A DNA stretch of 20,073 nt. It comes from a virus. Below the pieces are notes generated by a model. That model was not told the origin of the DNA and searched no databases. It saw only the letters and a program-made list of their open reading frames with translations. Both the position numbers and the translations under genes were made by a program. The stretch spans positions 1 through 20,073 of IMG/VR virus record IMGVR_UViG_3300046001_002852. The stretch is one strand, 5' to 3'. Numbering within the stretch: the stretch's first letter is position 1; each line of letters opens with the position of its first letter. This document shows positions 7,456-13,621 of the stretch, piece after piece.

Positions 7456-7967
7456 TGCCATTACAACTATACAAGATAGCGTCAAATGATTTAACAGCAT
7501 CTACTGCAAGCGTTACCTTTAGTTCTATACCGCAGGGTTATACTGACTTGAAGGTTGTTATATCATCCAGAACCAATCGTGCAAACGCAGTTGATTCTTT
7601 AGGATTTTATTTTAATGGCGATGCAACCGTTGCACGTTACACAACCAAGGTTTTATACGGTACGGGTACGGCTGTTGCTAGTAATTCACCAAGCACTGTA
7701 AATGATGAAGCAATGTTTACTTCTGGTGATAGTGCAACTGCAAGTACCTTCGGAAATTCTGAACTCTATATTCCAAACTACACAAGTAGCAATCAAAAAT
7801 CTGCATCTGTAGATAGTGTTGGCGAAAACAATGCCACTACTGCTCGTATGAATATAGCGGCAATTTTGTATAATCAAACAACAGCAATTTCTTCAATAAC
7901 ATTTATACCAATTACTGGTACTACAATTCTAGCCAACTCAACATTCACTCTCTACGGCATACTATAA
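7455..7967 (+). CDS. Paralogue cassette member C': beta-rich tail/adhesin-type protein
   Basis: A 170-aa protein, the last of the six. It shows VTFSSIPQGYTDLKVVISSR, FNGDATVARYTTKVLYGTG, TASTFGNSELYIPNYTSS, DSVGENNATTAR, AISSITFIPITG and STFTLYGIL. It pairs with the gene at 5832 through TASTFxNxE, PNYTSS and ENNAT. The C-terminus is two to four residues shorter than in the other members. It probably ends the cassette, because the next gene has a different composition and its own ribosome-binding site. Confidence 0.7.
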   Translation: MPLQLYKIASNDLTASTASVTFSSIPQGYTDLKVVISSRTNRANAVDSLGFYFNGDATVARYTTKVLYGTGTAVASNSPSTVNDEAMFTSGDSATASTFGNSELYIPNYTSSNQKSASVDSVGENNATTARMNIAAILYNQTTAISSITFIPITGTTILANSTFTLYGIL

Positions 7968-7982
7968 AGAAAAGGAAACACA

Positions 7983-8216
7983 ATGACAACACCAACAGCA
8001 ATCGAAGTTAACTGCGCTACAGGCGAAGTTACAGAACGCGAACTAACAGCAGAAGAAATCGCACAGCGTGAGGCAGATGCAGCAGCATATGCTACCCAAA
8101 AGGCAGCAGAAGATGCAGCAGCAGAAGCACTCGCTGCACTCAAAGTATCTGCTCGTGCAAAACTGGTAGCAGGTACACCTCTTACCGAAGAAGAAGCAGC
8201 AACACTCGTTCTCTAA
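7983..8216 (+). CDS. Small Ala/Glu-rich helical protein, possible fibre accessory
   Basis: A 77-aa protein with AAAGGA upstream. It begins MTTPTAIEVNCATGEVTERE followed by LTAEEIAQREADAAAYA, a highly charged Ala/Glu helix that probably forms a coiled coil over residues 22-58, and ends VAGTPLTEEEAATLVL. The opening, a short beta hairpin followed by an acidic helix with AAxxA repeats, is typical of small proteins encoded next to phage tail fibres, some of which act as fibre assembly factors. No specific family is claimed. Confidence 0.6.
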   Translation: MTTPTAIEVNCATGEVTERELTAEEIAQREADAAAYATQKAAEDAAAEALAALKVSARAKLVAGTPLTEEEAATLVL

Positions 8217-8236
8217 TTTTATTTCTTTCTAGTAGT

Positions 8237-8241
8237 GGAGG
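8237..8241 (+). promoter_or_regulatory. Ribosome-binding site that fixes a TTG start
   Basis: GGAGG lies six bases before the TTG at 8248. The frame has a TAG at 8233-8235, so no upstream start exists. This makes TTG the best start for the large tail protein. Confidence 0.75.
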
Positions 8242-8247
8242 TACGCC

Positions 8248-10224
8248 TTGGCTGGCCAAGATATTACCGAGGGTTTACCCCTCAACGTAGGTAATCCTGG
8301 AACAAGTGGATTCTGGACCAACAGAGCAGAGGACTATGACGTAGCCTTTGGTGGTATCCCATTCTTCATGGCTCCAACGGATCAGAATCCGTATCAGCGT
8401 GAAACTGCACCATACCGCAAGGAACAGTTTGACAACTCAAGAGAACCAGGCGAGCAGTCCTTAACAGGCTGGTGGATTCGTTCTCAGTCATCTTTCCACG
8501 GTGGAGCAGGAATCAAGTTCTATGACCCATCAGCAGGTGAGTCTATTGGCTACCGCTACTTTGATTCACAAGGTGTTAATCCTTGGGTAAAGGGTCAAGT
8601 AACCCTGCTTAAAGATACCACTAATGTGCATGCAACAACTGGTGCAGTAACTGGAACCGATCACCAACACCCAAATCAGCATGTTCGCTCTATTCAATGG
8701 AGTAGCACCAATGGTGTATTAGTTCACGATGAGTTTCATGTAGATAAAATTGCTGCTGATGGAACAGTAACTGCCTTTGTTGAGTATACAAGTGGCACAG
8801 ATGAAAAGGTTTATGCTATCTGTGATGATGGTGTTTTTGCCTATTGGGTAACTAATAAGGTTGCTGGCGGTGCTAATAAACTTCACATGTATAAAAAAGC
8901 ACTAACCGATAACACAACAACTATTCCATCTCCTGTGATTACAGCAACTGGCGTCGTTATTGTGTATGCTGCTATGGAGTTCGTTAAGGACCGTATTATC
9001 TTATGCGTTAACAACTCAGTCTATGAACTATCTACGGCTTCAACAACATTACCCTCAGCAATCTATACTAACCCCAACACAAACTATCACTACACTTCTG
9101 TTGCCGCATCTGGCCCTGCTATCTACACCGCAGGTCATTCAGGTATTTATTCAACTATTCAGAAATATACTTTAGGAACTAACGGCGCTATGCCAGTCCT
9201 TACGCAGGCTGTAGTTGCCGCTGAGTTCCCACCAGGGGAAATAGTCGAAAAAGTCTACTACTACCTAGGTTACATGCTTATCGGAACCAGCAAGGGTCTG
9301 CGCGTTGCCAATGTTAACGATCAAGATGGTTCTCTTGAGTATGGTCCTCTTCTCTTTGAATCAACCCAGCCAGTCTATGACGTAGCATGTGCTGATCGTT
9401 TTGCATGGGCTACTACAGGTGTAGGTTCTAACGCTGGTCTTACCCGTGTAGATCTCAGCCAACTTATTGAAGGTGAGCCACTTCGTTTTGCTTATGCAAA
9501 TGACATAATAGGAGTCCAAACAGGAACACGCTTTACTACAGGTGTTTCCTTTATTGGAACAACTAATCGCTTAGCCTTTGCTAGCGCTCATCAAACTACT
9601 AATGGAGCAGTCTATTTAGAGTCAGCATCTACTTTGACAACAAGTGGATACCTGCAAACAGGTGCTATTCGTTATGGCACACTAGAGCCAAAGAACTTTA
9701 AGTTAATCCGTGCTAGAGGTGAGTTCACCAATGGTGCTATGGACATCCAAACAGTGGAAGAAAACGGCGATATCAACAACGTTATCTCTTACAATGTTTC
9801 AGTCGGCACACCAGAGGCAGCAACTACCCAGCCAGAAGAGTCACAAGAATTCCTATCCTACAGATTTACGCTCTCACGTAGCGCAAGCGATACCAGTAAA
9901 GGACCCGTGTTTAAGGGCTTCCAAGCAAAAGCGCTTCCTGCAACTAAGCGCCAACGGTTGATTCAGTTCCCCGTATGGTGCTTTGACGTTGAGAAAGACC
10001 GTTATAACGTAACGACTGGATATGAAGGCCGTGCGTGGGAGCGTATTCAACTATTAGAAACTATCGAAGCAGAGGGCGATATTGTCAACGTCCAAGACTT
10101 CACAACAGGAGAACGTGTGCAAGCAATTATTGAGCAAGTGCAGTTCTCTCGCAAGACACCACCTAGTGGAAACTTCTCTGGGTTTGGTGGTTTGCTCACA
10201 GTAACAGTCAGGACTGTCTTATGA
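8248..10224 (+). CDS. Large minor tail / baseplate-type structural protein
   Basis: A 658-aa protein initiated at TTG. Residues 1-120 contain FFMAPTDQNPYQRETAPYRK and QSLTGWWIRSQSSFHGGAGI, a segment I associate with actinophage minor tail proteins. Residues 140-450 contain repeated short strand units (VYAICDDGVFAYWVTN, AIYTAGHSGIYST, MLIGTSKGLRVANVND, FAWATTGVGSNAGLTRVDL, NRLAFASAHQ) that look like beta-propeller blades. Residues 450-658 form a beta-rich C-terminal region ending [10 protein letters not shown]. It probably forms part of the tail tip or side fibre. The propeller is inferred from strand spacing. The stop overlaps the next ATG (ATGA). Confidence 0.7.
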   Translation: MAGQDITEGLPLNVGNPGTSGFWTNRAEDYDVAFGGIPFFMAPTDQNPYQRETAPYRKEQFDNSREPGEQSLTGWWIRSQSSFHGGAGIKFYDPSAGESIGYRYFDSQGVNPWVKGQVTLLKDTTNVHATTGAVTGTDHQHPNQHVRSIQWSSTNGVLVHDEFHVDKIAADGTVTAFVEYTSGTDEKVYAICDDGVFAYWVTNKVAGGANKLHMYKKALTDNTTTIPSPVITATGVVIVYAAMEFVKDRIILCVNNSVYELSTASTTLPSAIYTNPNTNYHYTSVAASGPAIYTAGHSGIYSTIQKYTLGTNGAMPVLTQAVVAAEFPPGEIVEKVYYYLGYMLIGTSKGLRVANVNDQDGSLEYGPLLFESTQPVYDVACADRFAWATTGVGSNAGLTRVDLSQLIEGEPLRFAYANDIIGVQTGTRFTTGVSFIGTTNRLAFASAHQTTNGAVYLESASTLTTSGYLQTGAIRYGTLEPKNFKLIRARGEFTNGAMDIQTVEENGDINNVISYNVSVGTPEAATTQPEESQEFLSYRFTLSRSASDTSKGPVFKGFQAKALPATKRQRLIQFPVWCFDVEKDRYNVTTGYEGRAWERIQLLETIEAEGDIVNVQDFTTGERVQAIIEQVQFSRKTPPSGNFSGFGGLLTVTVRTVL

Positions 10225-10424
10225 CAATTACTGAGTGGGCTGGTTTTTTCGTAGCGCTGATGACCCTGATCGTAGGGTTTACAGGTTTTGTTCGATGGTT
10301 AGTTAAGCACTATCTATCAGAATTGAAACCAAATGGGGGTAGTTCCGTGAAAGATCAAGTAAACCGATTGGAAACACGCGTTGACCAAATCTATCTCCTC
10401 CTCTGTGAAAAGGAAAGCAAGTAG
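10221..10424 (+). CDS. Small membrane protein, holin-like
   Basis: A 67-aa protein with one clear transmembrane segment at residues 6-30 ([20 protein letters not shown]), a short basic stretch, and then a cytoplasmic-type amphipathic coiled-coil helix at residues 43-63 ([19 protein letters not shown]). This is the layout of many small phage lysis-cassette membrane proteins. It overlaps the tail gene as ATGA and opens the lysis region. One membrane pass plus a coiled coil could be a class III holin or an antiholin. This cannot be settled from sequence. Confidence 0.6.
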   Translation: MTITEWAGFFVALMTLIVGFTGFVRWLVKHYLSELKPNGGSSVKDQVNRLETRVDQIYLLLCEKESK

Positions 10425-11721
10425 ACTAGGAGTTCTTCTTCTAGCAGTAGGAACATCGTTCCTCTTCCCAGCACTAGCAAACGGTGTTATGGTCTCAAAT
10501 GTACAGATTACCTGTACCACTGCCGACGGCGGCGAGACTAGAACTTCTAACACTGGCTGGGATAATAGTAATAGTTTTTTTGATGGTAAGGGTAGTATTC
10601 CCCGACTGTATTGTGAGGGAGGATTCAATGGACGATTCACTGTTTATATTAGTGACAGTCTTTCTGATGATTCTTTTCGTTACTATAATGGTGTAATCCC
10701 TACCCCTGCTGTAGATCCCAGTTCTGAGACTGGAACCGTTGTCTCTGAAACTCAAACTGTAAATTCTGAGACTCCAACTGTTGAGTCAGAAACTTCAACT
10801 GCTCCCGAGCCTCAACCAAGTCCCTCTCCGAGTCCTTCAATAGAAGATTCTCAGACTGTAGTTGTTGCACCTGCTGACACAGTAACTGCAACTGAGAGTG
10901 CAACCGTTGAAACGCAGACTCCAGTTTCCGATACTTCAACTCCTGTACTACCAGTAGAAACATCAACGGTAGATACCCAAACAGCAGAATCAAATCCAAC
11001 ACCTGTGGTTACTCCTCTTCCCGAGCCAACGCCAATAGTACAACCAGAGCCAATAGTGGTATCGCCACCAAGACCAGAACCTGAGCCACAGCCTCAGCCA
11101 GAGCCACAACCTGAACCATTACCTGAACCTACTCCAGAGCCTGTTGAACCTGAGCCTGAGCCAGAACCTGAGGTGGTTGAACCAGAGCCAGAGGAACCCG
11201 AAGTTCCTGTAGAGCCAGAGCCTGAAATTGACGAACCAGTAGATGAACCAGAGATCGTAGAGCCTGAGGTTCCTGCGGAACCAGAGGAGCCTATTGAGGA
11301 ACCTGAAATTACGGAGCCTGAGATCGTTGAAGAACCAAAGCCACTTGAGCCTGAACCTGTTCAACCTGAGCCTCCTGTAGTTACACCTGAACCCACAGTA
11401 CCAGAGGTTGTTGTACTAAGTGAGTCGACAGACCTTAGCGTGTTGCCCCCTGATACGCCCGTAGAACTGCCTAACGGCGTCGTTCTTACGGCTGAGGTGG
11501 TAATCGCTTTAACCCTATTAGAAAATCCTGCAGAACTCCTTGCAGAACTATTTACTGACCCAGCGCAAGTCCTCACCGCCCTATCAAACATTGGTGCTGA
11601 CATGTCACCTGAGGTCAGAGAAGAATCAGAAAAGGTTATAATTGCAGCAGTTATTGCTGGAAACATAGCCACCCAAGCAGCAGCCGCTGCCTCTCTAGCC
11701 GCATATAGAAGGAATCCCTAA
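10381..11721 (+). CDS. Secreted Pro/Glu-rich stalk-like protein in the lysis cassette
   Basis: A 446-aa protein if read from TTG 10381; GTG at 10405 (438 aa) is an equally plausible start, and neither has a strong ribosome-binding site. Residues 9-34 are a signal peptide (basic KRKASR, a hydrophobic core, then PALANG). Residues 35-105 form a small domain with two Cys (45 and 78) that could form a disulfide. Residues 110-230 are Thr/Ser/Glu-rich. Residues 231-340 are PEPEP-type repeats expected to be extended and acidic. Residues 345-446 are helical and end in a hydrophobic segment ([20 protein letters not shown]) followed by YRRNP. I know no family match. A wall-spanning or surface stalk role is inferred. 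The 5' end overlaps the preceding holin-like gene. Confidence 0.65.
   Translation: MTKSISSSVKRKASRLGVLLLAVGTSFLFPALANGVMVSNVQITCTTADGGETRTSNTGWDNSNSFFDGKGSIPRLYCEGGFNGRFTVYISDSLSDDSFRYYNGVIPTPAVDPSSETGTVVSETQTVNSETPTVESETSTAPEPQPSPSPSPSIEDSQTVVVAPADTVTATESATVETQTPVSDTSTPVLPVETSTVDTQTAESNPTPVVTPLPEPTPIVQPEPIVVSPPRPEPEPQPQPEPQPEPLPEPTPEPVEPEPEPEPEVVEPEPEEPEVPVEPEPEIDEPVDEPEIVEPEVPAEPEEPIEEPEITEPEIVEEPKPLEPEPVQPEPPVVTPEPTVPEVVVLSESTDLSVLPPDTPVELPNGVVLTAEVVIALTLLENPAELLAELFTDPAQVLTALSNIGADMSPEVREESEKVIIAAVIAGNIATQAAAAASLAAYRRNP
11071..11400 (+). repeat. Pro-Glu codon repeat region
   Basis: About 110 codons made mostly of CCx GAx dipeptide repeats (EPEPEP, VEPE, EEPE). The units are degenerate at the third base. 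The region encodes an extended acidic stalk and also creates several long but spurious antisense ORFs. Confidence 0.8.
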
Positions 11722-11891
11722 TGAAGAAATGGTTCTCAGACTTTTTTAATCAACTCTGGACAATCCTAGGCATGTTCACAGCCTGGGTGGTGCTGGAAGG
11801 TTCTGCAAAGACCATAGTTGGTTATGCAATCATGGTAACCCTTGTGGTCTGGGTAGTAACCCTCAACATCCGAAACATGAAGGACGAATAA
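11721..11891 (+). CDS. Small two-pass membrane protein, holin-like
   Basis: A 56-aa reading frame with TAATG overlaps at both ends, with the stalk gene before it and the next holin-like gene after it. It starts [20 protein letters not shown]. Hydrophobic segments lie at about residues 11-26 and 31-50 (TIVGYAIMVTLVVWVVTLNI), and the tail is charged (RNMKDE). The short loop and two membrane passes fit a class II holin or a holin partner. No sequence family is recognised. The tight coupling on both sides strongly supports a translated gene despite its length. Confidence 0.65.
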   Translation: MKKWFSDFFNQLWTILGMFTAWVVLEGSAKTIVGYAIMVTLVVWVVTLNIRNMKDE

Positions 11892-12133
11892 TGGATACAT
11901 TAAAAAATGTAATGATGAGAATTTTTGCTGTAATCGCAGCAGAATCTCTAGGAGTAATCGGTGCTGGCTCATTGGTTGGCATCGAAGTATGGCAGGCAGC
12001 AGTACTGGCTGGTGCACTAGGTGCAGCACGAGTACTTGAAGCCCTTGCCCGTTTCTACCTAGCAGACGGAAGCCTGACATCAGAAGAAATCAATGCAGCC
12101 TTTGCTAAGGTTGACAAGAAAGCGGGAGAATAA
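11891..12133 (+). CDS. Putative phage holin (r1t-like layout)
   Basis: An 80-aa protein, placed directly before the endolysin with a TAATG junction. It has a short amphipathic N-terminus (MDTLKNVMMRIFAVIAAESL), two hydrophobic Gly/Ala-rich segments at residues about 10-32 and 34-52 (VWQAAVLAGALGAARVLEAL), and a charged C-terminus (TSEEINAAFAKVDKKAGE). This layout resembles small actinophage holins and the r1t-type group, whose members let the endolysin reach the wall. Position makes it the leading holin candidate. The family assignment is from pattern only. Confidence 0.65.
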   Translation: MDTLKNVMMRIFAVIAAESLGVIGAGSLVGIEVWQAAVLAGALGAARVLEALARFYLADGSLTSEEINAAFAKVDKKAGE

Positions 12134-12642
12134 TGGGACAAAGATTAAACTTTATTGCAGTAGCCCGAGGAGAACTCGGCGTTGTTGAAGGTCCAAAAGA
12201 AAACGAAACTAAGTATGGTGCTTTCACTAAGGCTAACTTCCAGCCTTGGTGTGGCTCTTTTGTAAACTGGTGTGCTAATGAGGTTGGGCTAAAGATCCCT
12301 AACTGCGTATACACACCTGCAGGCGCATCTGCCTTCATGAAGAAGGATCAGTGGGAAAAGGCTGAGGAAGCAATTCCTCTACCAGGAGATATCGTATTCT
12401 TCGATTTCCCAGGAGATGGCGTCGACAGAATCTCACATGTTGGCATTGTCGTTAAAGATAACGGCGATGGCACAGTCACCTGTATCGAGGGCAACACCGC
12501 TCCAGATAAGAAGGGTGACCAGCGAAACGGCGGAGAAGTTTGCCGCAAGATTCGCGCCTACAAGAAAAAGAATGGCTCTAAACTCCGTAGGTCACAGGTC
12601 GTGTCCATCGTCGGATTTGGTAAGCCAGTCTTCAAGTCATAA
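12133..12642 (+). CDS. Endolysin with CHAP-type amidase/peptidase domain
   Basis: A 169-aa peptidoglycan hydrolase. The CHAP (NlpC/P60-like) catalytic signature is clear: Cys40 in PWCGSFVNWC, the turn LPGDIVFFDF at 83-92, His102 in ISHVGIVV, and a polar third residue at Glu119 or Asn121 in CIEGNT. It would cleave stem-peptide or cross-bridge amide bonds in the host wall at the end of infection. No signal peptide is seen, so release should depend on a holin. The basic C-terminus (RAYKKKNGSKLRRSQ) may help wall binding, but no separate binding domain is recognised. It starts in a TAATG overlap with the putative holin. Confidence 0.9.
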   Translation: MGQRLNFIAVARGELGVVEGPKENETKYGAFTKANFQPWCGSFVNWCANEVGLKIPNCVYTPAGASAFMKKDQWEKAEEAIPLPGDIVFFDFPGDGVDRISHVGIVVKDNGDGTVTCIEGNTAPDKKGDQRNGGEVCRKIRAYKKKNGSKLRRSQVVSIVGFGKPVFKS

Positions 12643-12650
12643 GGAGAAAC

Positions 12651-12842
12651 ATGACAAAAGATAAACTCGTTGCTATCGTAACGACATACGCACGTGCTGC
12701 AGTACCTGCAGTGACAGCACTTTACATGTCAGGTGTCACAGACCCAAAGACATTGGCTTACGCATTTATAACAGCCTTCATTGCACCAGTATGGAAGGCT
12801 TTAGATCCTAAGTCGCCTGAGTTCGGCAAGGGTTCTAAGTAG
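12651..12842 (+). CDS. Small membrane protein after the endolysin, holin-like
   Basis: A 63-aa protein with an AAGGAG ribosome-binding site in the 8-base gap after the endolysin. Residues 8-28 and 33-50 are hydrophobic (IVTTYARAAVPAVTALYM; TLAYAFITAFIAPVWKAL), and it ends in the conserved-looking DPKSPEFGKGSK. That LDPxxxEFGxG ending is one I associate with actinophage holin-like proteins. It may be a second holin or an antiholin. It is the last gene before the terminator. Confidence 0.65.
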   Translation: MTKDKLVAIVTTYARAAVPAVTALYMSGVTDPKTLAYAFITAFIAPVWKALDPKSPEFGKGSK

Positions 12843-12865
12843 TCCCTATTCCCCTCAAAACAATC

Positions 12866-12907
12866 AGCCCCTCATCCGAGTAGAAATACTCTGGTGGGGG
12901 GCTTTTT
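12866..12907 (+). terminator. Strong rho-independent terminator of the late operon
   Basis: A near-continuous 16-pair stem (12866-12882 with 12887-12903) has one C/T mismatch and two G-T wobbles, is capped by a GAAA tetraloop and is followed by TTTTT. It lies 24 bases after the last lysis gene. In the other direction the hairpin is followed by GATTGTTTTG, so it could also slow or stop leftward transcripts from the convergent small operon. Confidence 0.9.
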
Positions 12908-12914
12908 GTCGTTC

Positions 12915-13022
12915 CTACAATGCCCCAAACAGCCCGGAAAGATGGCGAGTTGCGCCTAGTTTTTGGCTTCCGAGGGTGATTGTATGGGTAGCCTCATCAA
13001 ATCGTCCCAACTCGAAGTGCAT
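12915..13022 (-). CDS. Possible 35-aa ORF at the end of the leftward operon
   Basis: A reading frame on the minus strand begins with MHFELGRFDEATHTITLGSQ and ends LSGLFGAL, 19 bases after the stop of the zinc-ribbon gene. It has only a weak AGAG before the ATG and no recognised motif. It fills most of the space up to the terminator, which fits an operon, but a chance ORF is quite possible. No tRNA or other RNA gene is visible in this stretch. Confidence 0.3.
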   Translation of the reverse strand: MHFELGRFDEATHTITLGSQKLGATRHLSGLFGAL

Positions 13023-13041
13023 TTACTCTGATTAACTTCTG

Positions 13042-13209
13042 TTAGCCACCTGTGGAATAGAATCCTGAGCCGTTAAACTTCACTGGCACAGCCGTGAAAA
13101 CACGCCTCATAGTGTCACCACAGGGGCATAGAGGGGCTTCATGGTTGAAGGGTAGGGTGAACTCTATGATCTCCCCGTCCCCAGGGCATTCGTAGTCGTA
13201 GGTCGGCAT
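13042..13209 (-). CDS. FmdB-type CxxC zinc-ribbon protein
   Basis: A 55-aa leftward gene. The frame is open for five more codons, but the start at 13209 is chosen because GGAGG lies eight bases before it and because family members start MPTYxYxC. Key features are MPTYDYECPGDGEIIEF, CPCG at residues 28-31, MRRVFTAVPVKF and GSGFYSTGG. The CxxC and RVF..V.F.GSGFYSTG pattern matches the FmdB/putative regulatory zinc-ribbon family. The second knuckle is reduced: Cys8 is followed by PGDGE instead of xxC, so only three Cys are present. Function in the family is poorly defined; DNA- or protein-binding regulation is likely. Its ATG overlaps the upstream gene's TGA. Confidence 0.8.
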   Translation of the reverse strand: MPTYDYECPGDGEIIEFTLPFNHEAPLCPCGDTMRRVFTAVPVKFNGSGFYSTGG

Positions 13210-13334
13210 CAGACATTCCTCCAACAGTCGTAGCAGTAGTATACTTTGTCGACAATTACGAAGGTATCATTCTCAGTGTTGATCGTCTTGCGACACTCGT
13301 CGCATAGGGTTATCTCTATCATGCGGAAGATCAT
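13209..13334 (-). CDS. Small CxxC/CxxC zinc-finger protein
   Basis: A 41-aa leftward ORF (37 aa from the internal Met5 at 13322) containing CDECRKT and YYCYDCWRNV. The two CxxC pairs are separated by 19 residues, a compact treble-clef or zinc-ribbon layout. Its TGA overlaps the FmdB-type ATG (TGATG), so the two are probably translated together. No ribosome-binding site precedes either Met. A TATGAT hexamer ends seven bases before Met5, which would give a leaderless message starting near 13322. I see no named family. The clean Cys spacing and the coupled junction argue for a real gene. Confidence 0.65.
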   Translation of the reverse strand: MIFRMIEITLCDECRKTINTENDTFVIVDKVYYCYDCWRNV

Positions 13335-13335
13335 A
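13330..13335 (-). promoter_or_regulatory. Candidate -10 element for the leftward operon
   Basis: TATGAT on the minus strand, seven bases before the ATG at 13322. No good -35 is seen at 16-18 bases. Actinobacterial leaderless genes typically have only a TANNNT at this distance. A second hexamer, TATCAT, lies five bases before the ATG at 13334. Confidence 0.4.
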
Positions 13336-13413
13336 TCACATGATATTCTCTTTGGGCGGGTAACCGTGGGGCAGAAACTTCAAATGACGGACGACGGCAA
13401 AGCCTAGTTCATC

Positions 13414-13454
13414 GCCTCCCTGAACCACCAAATTTTTTTGGGGGGTAGGGGGGC
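13414..13454 (+). other. Long hairpin with a T-run apex in the control region
   Basis: GCCTCCCT at 13414-13421 pairs with AGGGGGGC at 13447-13454 (one G-T wobble). An inner stem of ACCACC against GGGGGGT and a short AAA/TTT at the apex continue it. The loop is a run of T. No T-tract follows on the plus strand beyond ATTTCTT, so it is not a typical terminator. It may be an RNA element, a binding site or a partial terminator between divergent operons. Confidence 0.5.
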
Positions 13455-13495
13455 ATTTCTTAAAATCAGGACTCAGGCAGGAGGTTAAGAAATGC
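13453..13495 (+). promoter_or_regulatory. 11-bp perfect inverted repeat around a start codon
   Basis: GCATTTCTTAA (13453-13463) and TTAAGAAATGC (13485-13495) are exact reverse complements, 21 bases apart. The loop carries AGGAGG (13479-13484) and a direct repeat TCAGG. The right arm contains the ATG (13492) of the following small ORF. In RNA the stem would hide the start codon; in DNA it could be an operator for a dimeric repressor. Confidence 0.65.
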
Positions 13496-13614
13496 GGAGA
13501 TGTAACGTCATGGGGAGTTCGTCAGAACTCTGGATAGACATCGAATCGGATATCGACGACGCGATGGACTTCGTAGAGGATTCAATCTTCCTAAAACATA
13601 ATCGTCTGTTATAG
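13492..13614 (+). CDS. 40-aa acidic ORF, first gene of the rightward early operon
   Basis: A reading frame beginning MRRCNVMGSSSELWIDIESD and continuing IDDAMDFVEDSIFLKHNRLL. It has a textbook ribosome-binding site: AGGAGG at 13479-13484, seven bases before the ATG. The basic first residues give way to an acidic amphipathic stretch (residues 15-32), the kind of surface that binds host proteins or mimics nucleic acid. No family is recognised. It sits at the head of the replication operon, where phages often place small host-takeover proteins, and its start codon lies in an inverted repeat. Too short for homology by eye. Confidence 0.55.
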   Translation: MRRCNVMGSSSELWIDIESDIDDAMDFVEDSIFLKHNRLL

Positions 13615-13615
13615 T
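13610..13615 (+). promoter_or_regulatory. Candidate -10 element for a leaderless nuclease gene
   Basis: TATAGT ends exactly six bases before the ATG at 13622, so transcription would start at or next to the A of ATG. The nuclease gene has no Shine-Dalgarno sequence, which fits a leaderless message. No clear -35 is present. Confidence 0.5.
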
Positions 13616-13621
13616 ACTTTC

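Noticed and set aside
4762-7967. Diversity-generating retroelement acting on the surface cassette
   Set aside because: No reverse transcriptase and no template/variable repeat pair with adenine-biased changes is visible; differences are spread through whole genes.
11119-11364. Minus-strand Arg/Leu/Trp-rich frame opposite the stalk
   Set aside because: It is the antisense reading of Pro-Glu codons; the composition is an artefact of the repeat.
12908-13041. tRNA or small RNA between the terminator and the zinc-ribbon gene
   Set aside because: No T-loop motif or cloverleaf pairing is seen on either strand.
13210-13224. Five-codon upstream extension of the FmdB-type gene
   Set aside because: It would place the GGAGG inside the coding region, and family members begin MPTYxYxC.
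13440-13453. G-quadruplex at GGGGGGTAGGGGGG
   Set aside because: There are only two G-runs with a two-base spacer; pairing with the upstream C-rich arm is a simpler structure.
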